Source: Lutjanus erythropterus (taxonomy: Eukaryota; Chordata; Actinopteri; Lutjaniformes; Lutjanidae). From it: a stretch of 64,000 nucleotides of DNA. The notes under the pieces were generated by a model. The model saw nothing but the letters and a program-made list of their open reading frames with translations. It was not told the origin of the DNA and did no database searches. The position numbers were made by a program, and so were the translations under genes. Positions 37,144 to 48,616 of the stretch are shown one piece after another. The number at the start of each line of letters is the position of its first letter. Position 1 is the stretch's first letter. The stretch spans positions 45,853,388 through 45,917,387 of the forward strand of contig CM034593.1 of NCBI GenBank assembly GCA_020091685.1, given 5' to 3'.

Positions 37144-37320
37144 CTCAACCCTGGTCCTCAAGTACCCCTGCCCTGCATGTTTTAGATGTTTCTCTGCTAT
37201 CAGGTTGTTATCAGGCATCTGCAGAGACTTGATGATGAGCTGATCATTTGAATCAGGTGTGTTGGAGCAGGGAAACATCTAAAAGAAGCAGGGCAGGGGT
37301 CCTTGAGGACCAGGGTTGAG
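37144..37320. mobile_element. palindromic MITE with about 45-bp inverted ends
   Basis: The left end CTCAACCCTGGTCCTCAAG and right end CTTGAGGACCAGGGTTGAG are near-perfect inverted repeats. They extend through the GCAGGGCAGGGG and AAACATCTAAAA segments on each side. This is a widespread fish element. A clear target duplication was not seen. Confidence 0.75.
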
Positions 37321-37889
37321 AGACACTGGTCTAGAACACAGCATAAGAGTATGTCTCTCCCAAAAAAAAGTGTTTAGTGTAGATTATTTGAGGATTAGGG
37401 TTAGGGTTGATTTTATTTTTATTTGAAGGTAAAGACAAACATAAGTGCATTCAAAATGTTGTTGATAATCTCTTAGTGCTCAGGAAAAATGTGCAAAGAG
37501 TGCAGAGTGAAAGTTGAAACAGGAAGGTGGCAAAATGTGACATGTGGACAATTGCGGTAATACTTTCAGCTCTGTGTTTTCTAATCTAATCTGAGTGCTT
37601 AGTGTTTACAATGTTGATACTACTGACAGTGATGATGGCCAAAACTGAATAAGGCCCATGATGTAAGGAACCAAAATCTTCTTTTACTATGAAAGAACTA
37701 TGAAAGAACTGTTATGAATGTGCTATAAATCCTGACATGGCTATGATCTCACTGGCTGTGAAAAGTTTGGAAATATTGAATTAAAACAGATCTTCTCTAA
37801 TCCGTGTGGTTCACTTCAGTAAACACTTGATTTGTCAATGGGAGGCCATTAATAATTCTCATCTCATAAAATACAGCTTGGTCAGTGGC

Positions 37890-38110
37890 TCTACATTTCA
37901 ATTATTAAGTTGTAGCTCCACATCTAGCGTCTTTGCACATGCTGAGCTCTACGGTCAAGTTAGCAATAATAAGTATTCAGTGTCTAGTTAGACCTTTAAA
38001 TAACAGCACAAAAACTACTTGGCAGGTTTAGAAAAAAGTCATGGTTTGTCTTAAAATCAGGATGTGACCTACGTAACATACATAACTTCTTAAAAAGAAG
38101 TCACAATTGA
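37890..38110 (-). repeat. family-A dispersed repeat, copy 3 (tenm3 intron 1)
   Basis: The reverse complement contains CCAAGTAGTTTTTGTGC and ACAAACCATGACTTTTTTC, matching copy 1, and GCTAACTTGACCGTAGAGC, matching copy 2. In this orientation it is on the sense strand of the tenm3 intron. Confidence 0.5.
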
Positions 38111-38446
38111 CTCTTGATTTCACACAGGACATAAACCTCACTGTTCTGGATGAAAGTTTTTGACCCATCTGTCGTACCCACCTCTATACTTGGACTTCTT
38201 CCTATTTATACTGCGTCACCTGACTTTGGCAGCACAATAAATAACTCTTCACGAGGAACAAATATAGTGTATCTATTAATCCATCAATTTAAAGTCCATC
38301 TCACCACATCTAAAGTCCATGTGGTTAAAAACATGACTTTCACTGGAGGGGGTGACTGACTTACTGACTGATTCAACAGGCAAATGAATAACAAAATGAA
38401 TAAGTGAGCAAATAACTGAGTGACTGAGCTAACTGAGCTGTCTCAC

Positions 38447-38519
38447 CAGTGTATGGTCCCTCCTTGTCCTTGCGGCTCTTGGAGAGTGAGCAGTATGGAC
38501 GTCGCTCTTTCACTTCCAT
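38447..38519 (-). CDS. tenm3: teneurin-3 coding exon 1 (start codon, residues 1-24)
   Basis: This exon holds the initiator ATG (first base at 38519) and the extreme N-terminus of the cytoplasmic domain of a teneurin, a type II transmembrane adhesion protein of neurons. It reads MEVKERRPYCSLSKSR and continues to residue 24. The family signature is a short basic N-terminus of the form M-D/E-V-K-E-R-R-P-Y-C-S-L, and teneurin-3 is the closest paralogue I know. The start has a good context, with A at -3 and G at +4. The exon ends ACTG followed by donor GTGAGA (GT at 38446-38445), leaving one base of codon 25 (phase 1). That base joins exon 2 to give Gly, so the reading frame continues YTG-SSGDSED. 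The 73 coding bases equal 24 codons plus 1. The paralogue call rests mainly on exon 4. Confidence 0.92.
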
Positions 38520-38557
38520 AATGCTTCTGGTTGTGCTGCTGGCAAACATACAGGCAT
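38510..38557 (-). promoter_or_regulatory. upstream ORF overlapping the tenm3 start codon
   Basis: An ATG at 38557 (A at -3) opens a 15-codon frame (MPVCLPAAQPEALWK). Its TGA ends at 38510, seven bases inside the main coding frame. It lies in the inferred 5' UTR, so it would be read before the main ATG and could lower translation. A second upstream ATG at 38549 is in frame with the main start and would add the ten residues MFASSTTRSI. Its context is weak (T at -3). Confidence 0.5.
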
Positions 38558-38569
38558 GCTGCTGTTCAA
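38520..38569 (-). other. tenm3: 5' UTR part of the start-codon exon
   Basis: The sequence upstream of the ATG runs into a strong candidate splice acceptor: TGCAG with AG at 38571-38570, preceded by a pyrimidine tract made of TCTG repeats. I therefore infer that the start-codon exon is internal, with a 50-base UTR segment, and that one or more non-coding exons lie further upstream (higher coordinates). An internal start-codon exon is the usual arrangement in vertebrate teneurin genes. The acceptor is predicted from its sequence only. Confidence 0.6.
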
Positions 38570-38580
38570 CTGCATAGACA

Positions 38581-38606
38581 GAAAGACAGACAGACAGACA
38601 GACTGA
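38581..38606. repeat. (CAGA)n repeat at the splice acceptor of the start-codon exon
   Basis: CAGA repeats on the plus strand read as TCTG repeats on the transcribed strand, directly before the predicted acceptor at 38570, so they form its polypyrimidine tract. Confidence 0.85.
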
Positions 38607-38759
38607 CTGGCAGAGATTGAAAGAGTGACAAAGAGAGATATAAGCTGAAGACAGAGAGAGAGAGTCAGACAGAGAGAGTGGCAGGTAGTTGGACTCCACC
38701 TGTAAACACAAAGAGAAAGACAAAAAGGACTAGTCAGTGTCAAAGTCAAATCATGAGTG

Positions 38760-41040
38760 ATGTAACAACGAGGTCATGTCCAACAGTGACATTTTAATAC
38801 CACACATCTCATCAACAACAATAACAACTGTGCGTACAATATGTGCTTCTCACCATCTACTGTGTGTTTTTGTATGATCTGCCATAAAACTCTCATGAAC
38901 AGCAGCTCAGATGTTTTGTTCAGTCCCATTGGTTAACAGATACCAACACTATGTGAGACAAACACATCCAGTGTGTTCATAAAAAGCTCAAACAAATGGA
39001 GACAGGATGCACAGATGTAAATTCATATTTGCACTCAGGTTAGACAGAAAGAGAAACACACTTGTCATGTTGTCTGTCTCTATTCATTTGGTTCGTTAAT
39101 GCTTCTCCTGTACTGTACGTGGATTTTTCAATCATAAATTTAATATGTTTCCCAGTCTACTGAATAGCTAATCCACCTCAAATATTTCCATTAGTATGGT
39201 GGTCACAAAGCTACCCTCATGAGTATAAACTACTTGCACCTGCATGCATAGCTGCTCTGACATGTGTTTTATTCACCACAGCAAGTTACAACATTGAACT
39301 GTTAATTGCTCTCCATGTAACATGTAAATACATTCTTATGAATGTAAATGAACTGTCATCTTACTGCTACACTTGACAATAGCCTGTTTCATCCCTTATT
39401 TTAAGATGTCGGGTTGCCATTGTCACTTGTCTGAGGGGAATTCTCATCTACAGAGCTGTTCCAAAACTGAAGTGTCGTTTCTAAAGTTGACCCTCCAGTT
39501 TACATACAGTGTCCTGAGGAGTACTGTGTATAAACTGTTACTTGCTCTATCCTGGAAAGTATAGTGATGCCGATGCTGTATGTACAGTGTTGATGAGTAA
39601 AACTATCACAACATAATGTACAGATTATGCATAGACATAATCACAAAGTCTTGGCTGTCTTATATAGTGGGGCAATAATGATACAGGCATCTGGTTTTCA
39701 GGCAGCAGTTGAGACCTCTGACAGTTCATAATGTTAATGCATGTAACATAATAATACCATCTGGCATTTAATATATGTAAAACAGGAGCCAGTGGAGTGG
39801 AGCTGTAGCACTTTCCTATACCAAAATAAAACATTCTGCAATCTCTCCCTGATCACTCTCTGCTTACACCAACAGTACTCTCCATAACAAATATGGTGAA
39901 CTACCTTTAGTTGCATTGTACAACAAAGTAGTGCATAGATGTAGCATAAATGCATAAGAAGTCAACAAAAAAATGGTGAAAAGAGGCAAACAGAAAGACT
40001 TCAATTATTTAATTGACTGTTTAAATAATTTGTCAGAAAAATCAAACATTCTTATAATGTTTTTCTCTTCTTCATATACTAGTAAATTGAATACCTTTGG
40101 GTTTGTCAGACAAAAATGTGTTAATTTGAAAATGTTGCCATGGATTCTGAAAAAAATATAACATGGCTATCTCTATTTTCAGACTTTTCTAAGACTACAC
40201 ATGTGATAGACTAATCAAAACTAAAAAATCCAAGACAAAAAACATGAATAAAGAGAAATCATAATATAGTGCGCCCCATTTACTGATATGTCCCTGTTTG
40301 CACATGTAAATGCTGTAAACTGTACTTCTTATGAATGCATGAATGCATGCCCACTTTTTGTGTCACAAAAACAAACCAAAACAAGACACACATATAAACT
40401 GTCCTAATTTAGCGATCAGGCAGAATTGCTGATTGTCAGTTTATGAATGGCATGGTTGTGAGACCTGCTGGTTTTATGCCGCTCTTTATGCTGACTTATA
40501 AGTAATAAGGTAGAATTGATCCTGTGATGGGACAGTAAGCTGATGGGATGGATCCACAGGCTGTCAGCATTTCTTTGAGTCATATGTGCCCTTTTGGATA
40601 CACAGAGTCGCCAGCTGCTGTCAGTGGGGAATTTTTCAGAGAGGGTCTGAGAGAAATTTAGTGCTAGAATTCTATTTTGTGTGACTACACAGAAAGCCAA
40701 AAGGCAAGAGACGAGTGACAGATAACACAGCTTATAAAAGCTATGTGTGATAAAATGTATGGCAATATTATTTTTGACTTTCTTGACAACAGATTATATT
40801 CACTATTGAATACTGAATTCAGACACACACAAGAAAGGTAAAAAAAAAAAAGATCAACACAGAACAAACACAAAACCTGTCTTGGGTGAGAAGAGAGTTC
40901 ATTTGCAAGAAGAGACACAAAGAGAGGTTGAGCAAGGCTGAGAGAGAGATGGGAGGGAGAGAGGAGCAAAGAGAGCCAGTAGTGGTCAGACAGTTTTATA
41001 AGCCGTCAACTTAATCTGAGACACTGAGCCTTAAATCCCC
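38760..41040. other. upstream non-coding stretch
   Basis: Unique-looking AT-rich sequence upstream of the start-codon exon. No promoter motif or exon recognised. Confidence 0.55.
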
Positions 41041-41057
41041 TACCTTCTGGACCTGCA

Positions 41058-41062
<5 letters not shown>

Positions 41063-41094
<32 letters not shown>
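41063..41094. repeat. (GT)n microsatellite
   Basis: About 16 GT units. Confidence 0.92.
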
Positions 41095-41098
<4 letters not shown>

Positions 41099-41289
41099 TT
41101 GTTTGTGTGGTTGTGCCCTGATGCATTTTGCTGTCTGGACTACTTCTTTTGTGCATTCTATTGTTGTCATCAGAAATAATCTCATTGTGTATAATCTATA
41201 ATCTATTTTAATGACAGGAGGACAAGACAGACTGAAACTTTTCTGGAGTATTACTCACCAACATAATTCCTATACCATATCTGCTCATT

Positions 41290-41475
41290 TCTATTATGAA
41301 TAATGTGCCTGTTCTGGCGTATACATAAACTGAACCCTGGACATCGGAGTGTCCACTTAGCCTGACCTTCATGACTTTGGACTGAACGACACCAGGAGCA
41401 CCAGGAGGAGGACAGCACAAACATAACAAGAACATGCAAAGTATAAAGAGATGCTCACCATGGAGCCACGGTGAT
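41290..41475 (-). repeat. common teleost interspersed repeat, copy 1
   Basis: The reverse complement carries GCATGTTCTTGTTATG, CCTCCTCCTGGTGCTCCTGG, CCAAAGTCATGAAGGT and ATGTCCAGGGTTCA. It is a diverged form of the fish repeat with CTCCGGGTRCTCCGGCTTCC. A second copy in the same orientation lies at 44705-44845. Confidence 0.6.
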
Positions 41476-43018
41476 GCCAAGCGCTAATGAGATACATGAT
41501 ATTCATATATTAACTGCTGATCTGCATCGGCCTGGATAATCATGGCGTGCCATGCCGTGAGCAGGGGCCGTGTTGGCAGGGGGCCCCTGAATGATTCAGA
41601 GGAACAGGAGGTGCTGTAGATATTTATTCTCTCTGAGCTGTTGTTTAGCATTTTGTTTCTCCTCACAAACCAAACCTGGACAGAAAAAGTACCCCATTAC
41701 ATTAACATAGGAGTTAATGTTGATTGAAGTTTTGTGTAATGCATAATGCATATAATGTTACTCACTTATTATATATACTTTTCATTTACACTTTAGTCAG
41801 TTTCTCATTTGTTTAACCTGTTTTTTTTAAAGCATAAACCTATGACATCCATTCCTTCTCAAAACATTTTCATATATCTGCACAAAGCACAAAACAAATC
41901 TAGTTCAACCTTTAAGTCTCTAACAAGCTGCTACCTCATCACTTTCTGCAGCTGCTTCACAGATTAGAGAGCACTATGTTCTCTGATGTCAATTTCTGCA
42001 AAAAAATACTTGGCTGATTCATATATAAAGCACACAATGTTGATTCACACCTACATTAAATGAAACAAGCATTACCAGAAAATGAGTGAAACTGGAAAAA
42101 AAAAAGAAGAAAGTGGAGGCACTGGTAGAAGACTTTTACTGTCAGTTACAGTAAGTACTGACTTTGCATTGAATTAAATACCAAATAAACCTAAAAATCT
42201 CTGAACTGCTTTTGCGCTATGTTAATTCTAATTATAGGGTTAAAGGTTTTAAACAGTGTTACATTATTAATTAAAGCTAGGAGTGTTAATGACTATCATT
42301 AATCAATTATTTTTATTATAAATATAACAGATTGAAAATGTATTAACCAACAACTAATGTTTTTTGTACAATTTTCTCAATTTAGTTTGGTCTACCTTGT
42401 TAGTCAGCAAGAGAAGTGAGAGCTTTATTGTATTATTATTCTGTTCATTTCAATCGTTTGTGCTTCATGAACTAATGTCTCACATAAGTAATGTGCCACA
42501 AGAATTGTTTAAATAAAAATTAAACTGAGAAAAAGACATGTGCATTTTGTATCTTATTAATTGATTAATAATTGGTATCGTGTTTGACTTTCAGGTCTGG
42601 ACAATGCACAAAATGACTAGGGCTGTATGTAATGTTTTTTTCTTTTACATTCAAGACTTCTATTGATGTTTTGGAATGATGCTTCATATGTCGGTGGTCA
42701 TATTTCATGACACCATACACCTAAAAGATCCTTGAACAAAATCTTCAATTTGAGTAAAGTAATTCATTGAATCAAACGAGTAAAGGTCTTGTCCTAGCTT
42801 TTCTCTGGCTGGGTGCCGCGGAGTACTGGGATGAAGTGCTTGAGCAGCGAGGAAAAAACAAAACAAAACACAGGCTTGTGGGTTTTGTTTCGGTGGCAAC
42901 AATCTTGACAATTTCTAGCACTCTGCTATTATTTCAACAAGCACACTGTGGTTGTGTCAAACAACAGCTGTGGACAAAGCAGGTGAAAATATCCCTTTTT
43001 CATTTCTCTGCCTCTGCT

Positions 43019-43047
43019 GTGTGTGTGTGTGTGTGTGTATGTGTGTG
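43019..43047. repeat. (GT)n microsatellite
   Basis: About 14 GT units with one AT interruption. Confidence 0.9.
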
Positions 43048-43940
43048 AGCTAGGCCCCACTGTCCGTCAAACACACAGGGACAGGACACAGCAGTTATAC
43101 TTGACCATAACTGAATGACAAAATGTGTTAGAAAATTCTCAGCATAGTTTTTTTTTTCTTTTCACTTGTTTCTTTTCTGTCTATTATGATACTTTGTGTT
43201 TGTCATATCATAAAGTAGCTTAATCTTTATCTGGAAATGTGCAGAAAAAAACATATGATGATGATTTTTAATTTAAATGTCAATGTTATGAACAAAGCTT
43301 TGAAGCTTCAAACTATTTGTTACAACCCTGGTCAAGACATGTATAAATAATCTAAAATACCAGCATCACCACCACCACCAACAACAGCGACAACAGATCA
43401 CAGTTAATTTTCATGGATTCCTGCAATAAGTGTATGGCATTTAAATAGGATAGGACAGAATAGCATGAATTCATGTAACGTTATAAGACACAACTTGATT
43501 TAAAAGTGGAAAATCCCAACAGGACCTAAAAATGACAGGTTCTATTTTCTTCTCTTTGTTTAGATGTTTTGGCTGTATACTATGGCTCGGTGGAGGGATC
43601 AAGTCCAGCCCTGAGAAACTGTGTACAGTTTGTTCATTTGCAAAGGCTACATGTCCACACTACAAACCAGACAAATCTCCAATCTCATTTCAAAAAACTG
43701 ACAAAGGATGAAGGATGAATATGATGTACCTGTTTGTCTCTGTGTCTGTTTTTGTGACTGACGCAGTCTCTGTGTGTGTTCTGACATAAGTGTGTGGTTG
43801 TGATGGTGTGTTAATGGGTATTTCAGTGTGTGTGTCTTTAGGAGTAACTACTGAGTATGTTTGTGGACACACTGTGTTCACAAAAGAGCTGGAGATTTAA
43901 GGAGGCATTTTTCTAATGGCTTACCACAGTAGAACTGCAT

Positions 43941-43961
43941 GCTGCTGCTGCTGCTGCTGCT
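43941..43961. repeat. (GCT)7 trinucleotide repeat
   Basis: Seven pure GCT units in non-coding sequence. Confidence 0.92.
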
Positions 43962-44499
43962 AATCACTCTGCTATTAATTTTTATGTTCAGTGAACTGCC
44001 TGGCTTCAAGGGCTCCCACCAATACACAGATTACGCGCTCAGTGACATCCCTCCCTCGCTCCTTTTCGATCTCCTCTATCTCCCTCTATCTTTTATTCAT
44101 ATCTCATCTCTCTCTCACATCTCTTTTCACACATCATGAATGACGATTGGAAATTGGAAAGTCACAAACAGCGAAAGATTTCTTTAACAACAAACTCCCC
44201 TATTCTCTCCATAAATTACCTGTGCATCTTGAATTCTGTAATGAACAGACAGGACATATACAGAAATGTTTTCAATAATTTTAAGAATAAAGTAATTAAA
44301 CTTACTCTTTTTTAAATGCATGAAAGTTTAGAAGATAATAATTTGCTGTCGTTGTTAAGCTCAGCTTATAAAATATGGCACGTGTGTACACATCCTGTGA
44401 CTTTGTATCAGTAACAAAAATAAAATGAAACATAACTCAAAAGGGGAATGTTTTGTGTAGCAGATTGAAACATTAAAGTTAAAGTTAAGTTTTTTATTT

Positions 44500-44700
44500 A
44501 GTGTGGTTGTATTAGGTACTTCTCCATAGTGTATGGAGTGTATTACCTACAGTAGATGGCGGTCAACACGCCTCCAGTTTGGAGAAGCAGCAGGAATGCC
44601 AGAGTAGGAAGGTAAGCAATGCACTGCTATGGACAGGATCAGCAGCAAAACATATTTTAGGCACCTACAATATCAGTTTAAATGTCAGACAGCAGTTTCT
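44500..44700 (+). repeat. teleost dispersed repeat of unknown class
   Basis: The stretch GTATTAGGTACTTCTCCATA followed by GTAGATGGCGGTCAACACGC and AGCAGCAAAACATATTTTAG resembles a dispersed fish repeat I recall. Boundaries are uncertain, and it abuts the repeat at 44705. Confidence 0.4.
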
Positions 44701-44704
44701 GATG

Positions 44705-44845
44705 GGAATATAGGTTGAACCCTGGACATTGGAGGCTGACCTACATGGCTCTGGAAGAAGGAACAATCACCAGGAGCACCAGGAGGAGGCCAGCGCAAAC
44801 ATAACAAGAGCATGCAAAGCATAGAGAGATGCTCACAATTATGTA
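44705..44845 (-). repeat. common teleost interspersed repeat, copy 2
   Basis: It shares TGAACCCTGGACATYGGAG, CACCAGGAGCACCAGGAGGA and ACATAACAAGARCATGCAAA (plus-strand reading) with 41290-41475. Confidence 0.6.
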
Positions 44846-45983
44846 AGCCGTGCAAAATCTTCTTTGACAAAAACAGTATTTTTTTCGTAGAACACTGGAG
44901 TTGTCTTCCACGGCCTTGATCTGTTAGTTTGATTTTTTCGTTATTGTGTGACTTCAATTAATCTGAGTGAACTAACCCTTTAAAACACCAAAGTCAGACA
45001 GTAACACAAACCAACTCTAACTAATCTGGCCATAAAGGCTCCTGGCTTTGTATAGTGGCCTGTGAATCTGAATCGTGGATGAATTAGAAGTGATTTGAAC
45101 ACAGCCAGACATTAAGAAACAGGTGCATAGTAACTTCCTGATATCCCCAAGGAAGTGTTCAATGGTTCCCAACAGGTGGAGCAGCCGCTGTGCGCCTCTG
45201 ACTCTTGCTGAAATTAAAACGACTCAGACAAGCGCTGTAAATTATTCAATCAACTTCTCTCTGTTGAGGAGGCTCTTGTGGAGTGCTCAAATCGAGTAGC
45301 TCCTTGAAGAAGAAGCTGTTGTTTTAGGTGATGTCTTAGTATTTCTAATGAATGGGCGATGCAATCTGTGCCCAATATGTAGAGCTTCTTTTGTCACAGC
45401 CTGGACACAACAGCTGTCTCATCTCTGCCAAAACCACAACTCCACCTGAATCACACAAGCTGCTGGCTTACCATTTCACTCTTTATCCTTCTCCTTCTGG
45501 CTAGCACATTGTCATAGTAATGTTCTCCGCTGACGGGATGTCAGCTGGGTTACAGTCTACTGCTGTCCCTTTTTCAGGATGGAATGGTTGTTTCTTTGAT
45601 TAAGGCATGATCACTTTGCCTTGATGTTAAGGCACAAAAGAGAAAGGGTTGTTCACCTGAGCTAAAGTAGCTGAGAAATCCACCCTGAGCCAAAATCACT
45701 GTCTTCTGTTTTCTGTTCTCAGTTTTCTGTAAATAACACTCAACTTGAGTGAAAACTTGAGTTAAGAATAATTATACAAAAATATATTATGTACAATAAT
45801 ATACATGAAAATAATAATTATCAAATTGGAATTTGGTATGGACACACAAATGAAAATCCTTCTCTCCCTTATCAAATTTTTGATATTATTCAATATTTGT
45901 TTCTTTTGTTGGCTGAAACAGCAGAAACAAACATTTAGAGGCAGCCAAATTAAAGTTCCCAAACCGCAGTGACAACCTGAAAG

Positions 45984-46655
45984 TAGGGGTGGGTGGTATA
46001 AACGGTATACGGTATAAACAATATGAATATGGCCAAAGGTAGAGATTTTGACTATACCAGCCTACCGCGACAGCGCATGTTGATGATGTCATCAAGCTGG
46101 CGAACAACCTCTGATGTGCAAGAAAGTCTAATCACTACATGCAAGGAGCATAAACACTAATGCTCAGTGTTCGTATTTGCATTAGATATTGCAAGTTTTA
46201 TTTTTGTGCAATATAAATAAGTAATCAGGTTAGCAGGAAGAAATTGTAATGTTTGTTTTTTACATTTTGCACTTCATTTTAAACAATTTAGAATTTTGTG
46301 CTTTACTAACAGTTTACTTGTATTTTTTTATTTAAAATATCTGCATCTTTATTTATGTTACTTGAAAAATTGTGTTACATTGTTTGGAGAAAGATCCAAT
46401 ACACGGCTTCAAAATTGCTTGAAAGGTTTTATATTTTTTTTGTAAGTTTTGCACAATAAATGTTCTTAAAATGGCATTCTATACTATTTTGAAGTGTATT
46501 TATTTTGCTGCAATGTATCTGCTTTGTGAGTATGTTCAGAAACAGTCTTTTTGACTTATATATACAGAAGAACAGAATATATCGGAATATATATTATTAC
46601 CGCATATGCTTACTCATACCGCAATATAAATTTTAGGCCATATCGCCCAGCCCTA
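45984..46655. mobile_element. hAT-like non-autonomous element (672 bp)
   Basis: The ends TAGGGGTGGGTGGTATA and CATATCGCCCAGCCCTA are imperfect inverted repeats. Flanks CCTGAAAG (45976-45983) and CCTTAAAG (46656-46663) form an 8-bp duplication with 7 of 8 bases matching. The interior is AT-rich without a transposase frame. Confidence 0.78.
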
Positions 46656-46669
46656 CCTTAAAGTGCGAT

Positions 46670-48360
46670 GAGAATGAAGAGTACAAAATCATTCCTAAAC
46701 AACAGAAGAAGTCGATTGCCAATGAGTCACAAAACAACATCTATGAGAAACTAGAGAGTACCAGTGACAGGTCAAGTCATTTTATACTAAACACATGGTC
46801 AGTGTCGTGACACAGCAGCAGTTGGGTTAGACATGCTCAAGATTTTAGTAAGATCATGGTTTGGGTCCATTTTTAATATATTCTGTAGTCTCCCAATCGT
46901 GTTCCTGATGTGTTCAAATCTAAACAATCTAATTTTGGTCAAAGTGCATATGTTTTCATATCAAAATGCTAGTTTCCCGGTCCCTGCTAAAAGTGTTTTC
47001 CCACATGACCTGATGTAGGTTTCTGCATGATGACGTTCCTACATGTAAACTCCCTTAGCTGAAAGTGCAGTAAGACAGAAAGACAGTCCATTGTTGAGTT
47101 TCATTCCCTGGTTGTCTCTTGCCAACCCAAAGCATCTGTATTTGACAACTGGGAAATGAGACTCAACAATCAGCTTTCTTCCTTGCATTGTTTGGCTCTA
47201 CAGATTCCTCATTAGGTCAACCCCTCCTTTGAAGCACATGTGGAGATCAAGTACATTCTTTCCAAAAAACACAAAGCTGACAACAAATGGGACACACCAT
47301 ACACAGCTAAGTGTGGTAACAGACAGCCATATGTGCAAAGACAGATTACTGAGCAGCAAAGTTTGCTGACAGTGCTTCCAAGCAGAAATCTGATTGACAG
47401 TCAATGTGTGATAAGTGACAGCCACAACTTGGCTGTCAGTCGAGTAACACATTTGCATATTTGTTGTCAGTTACCTTTTGCTACAATCAGAACATCTTAC
47501 ACAATGATAAAAGCACAGCAGCACTGTAGCTTGAGGCATATATGGCACACTTGTACTGACCACAGTCCACTGTTTTCTTCATTTGGTGTTTTCATATATT
47601 AAGGTGAGCTGAGTAAAACTGCATCAAACAAAAGGAAAAGGGAAATATGTGAGATGCTGAGAGCTGGGGAATAATGAAGTGAGACAACAGGGGAAATGTA
47701 CTTTGGAATAGGCGAAGGAGAGGGTGAGATCACAAGAGGTGCAAAACCATAACCACGGACCAGGGGAGCATTGTGAAGATTGTTTTCATTTCAGTAGATG
47801 AAATATATCATAGAAACAAATTTAAAACAAGCCAGACAAATGCATGTTTTTCAACTGAAATCAAAGAAACAATCATTTGACACAAAGCACTTAGTTGAAA
47901 CAATTGTCTGGTGTTTTTACTCTGCTGAGATGACAGAGGAGGTACAGAAAAGAGAAGAGGATGAGAGGGAAAACAGCAATACAGAGAAGAGACAAAAGGA
48001 GCAGGGAAGGAGAAGAGAGAAAGATGAGTGGAAGCAATGATCAGTTTGCTGTTGTTTTTTCGTTAATAAGTGAATTAACAGAGCTTGATCAGGTGCTTCA
48101 TCAATAATTAAATTGTTAATTAAAAACACTGTGCTTCAATGAACAATGAAGGAAAGCTAATAGGGATTAAAGAGCCAGTTCAGGATTCCTCTTTATTCGA
48201 TTAACCTTTAACTGCTGTCAGTTGAAAACCTCATTGCTTTTGATTATTTACTCACCATTTTTTATTTGCATATTTAATTTTTTTTTTCAAGTAATATTCC
48301 TTTTGTCTCAAAACCGGAGAACATAGTCATATGCTTCTGCATAAATATTTCAAAGACACA
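46670..48360. other. upstream non-coding stretch
   Basis: Unique-looking sequence. Frames up to 120 codons at 47240-47602 show no family resemblance. Confidence 0.55.
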
Positions 48361-48373
48361 AGACTGTGCATAG

Positions 48374-48378
<5 letters not shown>

Positions 48379-48418
<40 letters not shown>
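48379..48418. repeat. (TA)n microsatellite
   Basis: TA repeat with one CA interruption. Confidence 0.93.
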
Positions 48419-48616
48419 TCTCCTATCCTTATTGCTGTAAATGGAATGCCTATACTTATTAATGTATTAATAAGTAAGTCAGAAGCTACTACTTTCTGCT
48501 GAACTGCTTCATTGACTTACTCTCACACTGTTTTCCTTTTAAACTGCTCATAGGGATATGTTTCTACCTGATCTTTTTTGAAGTAAGGATATTTTGTTTT
48601 GTACTTTTACACTGTA

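Larger units (their letters stand above)
34629..38446 (-). other. tenm3: intron 1 of tenm3 (3.8 kb)
   Basis: It is bounded by donor GTGAGACA at 38446 and acceptor TTCTAG at 34629. It contains a fish dispersed repeat (35577-35700), a (TTAA)n stretch, a palindromic MITE (37144-37320) and a family-A repeat copy (about 37890-38110). A C-rich stretch at 34880-35030 has open frames on both strands, but no family is recognised in it. Confidence 0.88.
41500..44490. other. upstream non-coding stretch
   Basis: AT-rich sequence with two simple repeats. Short frames only. Confidence 0.55.

Noticed and set aside
37391..37410. TTAGGGTTAGGG resembling telomeric repeats
   Set aside because: Only about two units. 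Too short to be an interstitial telomere.
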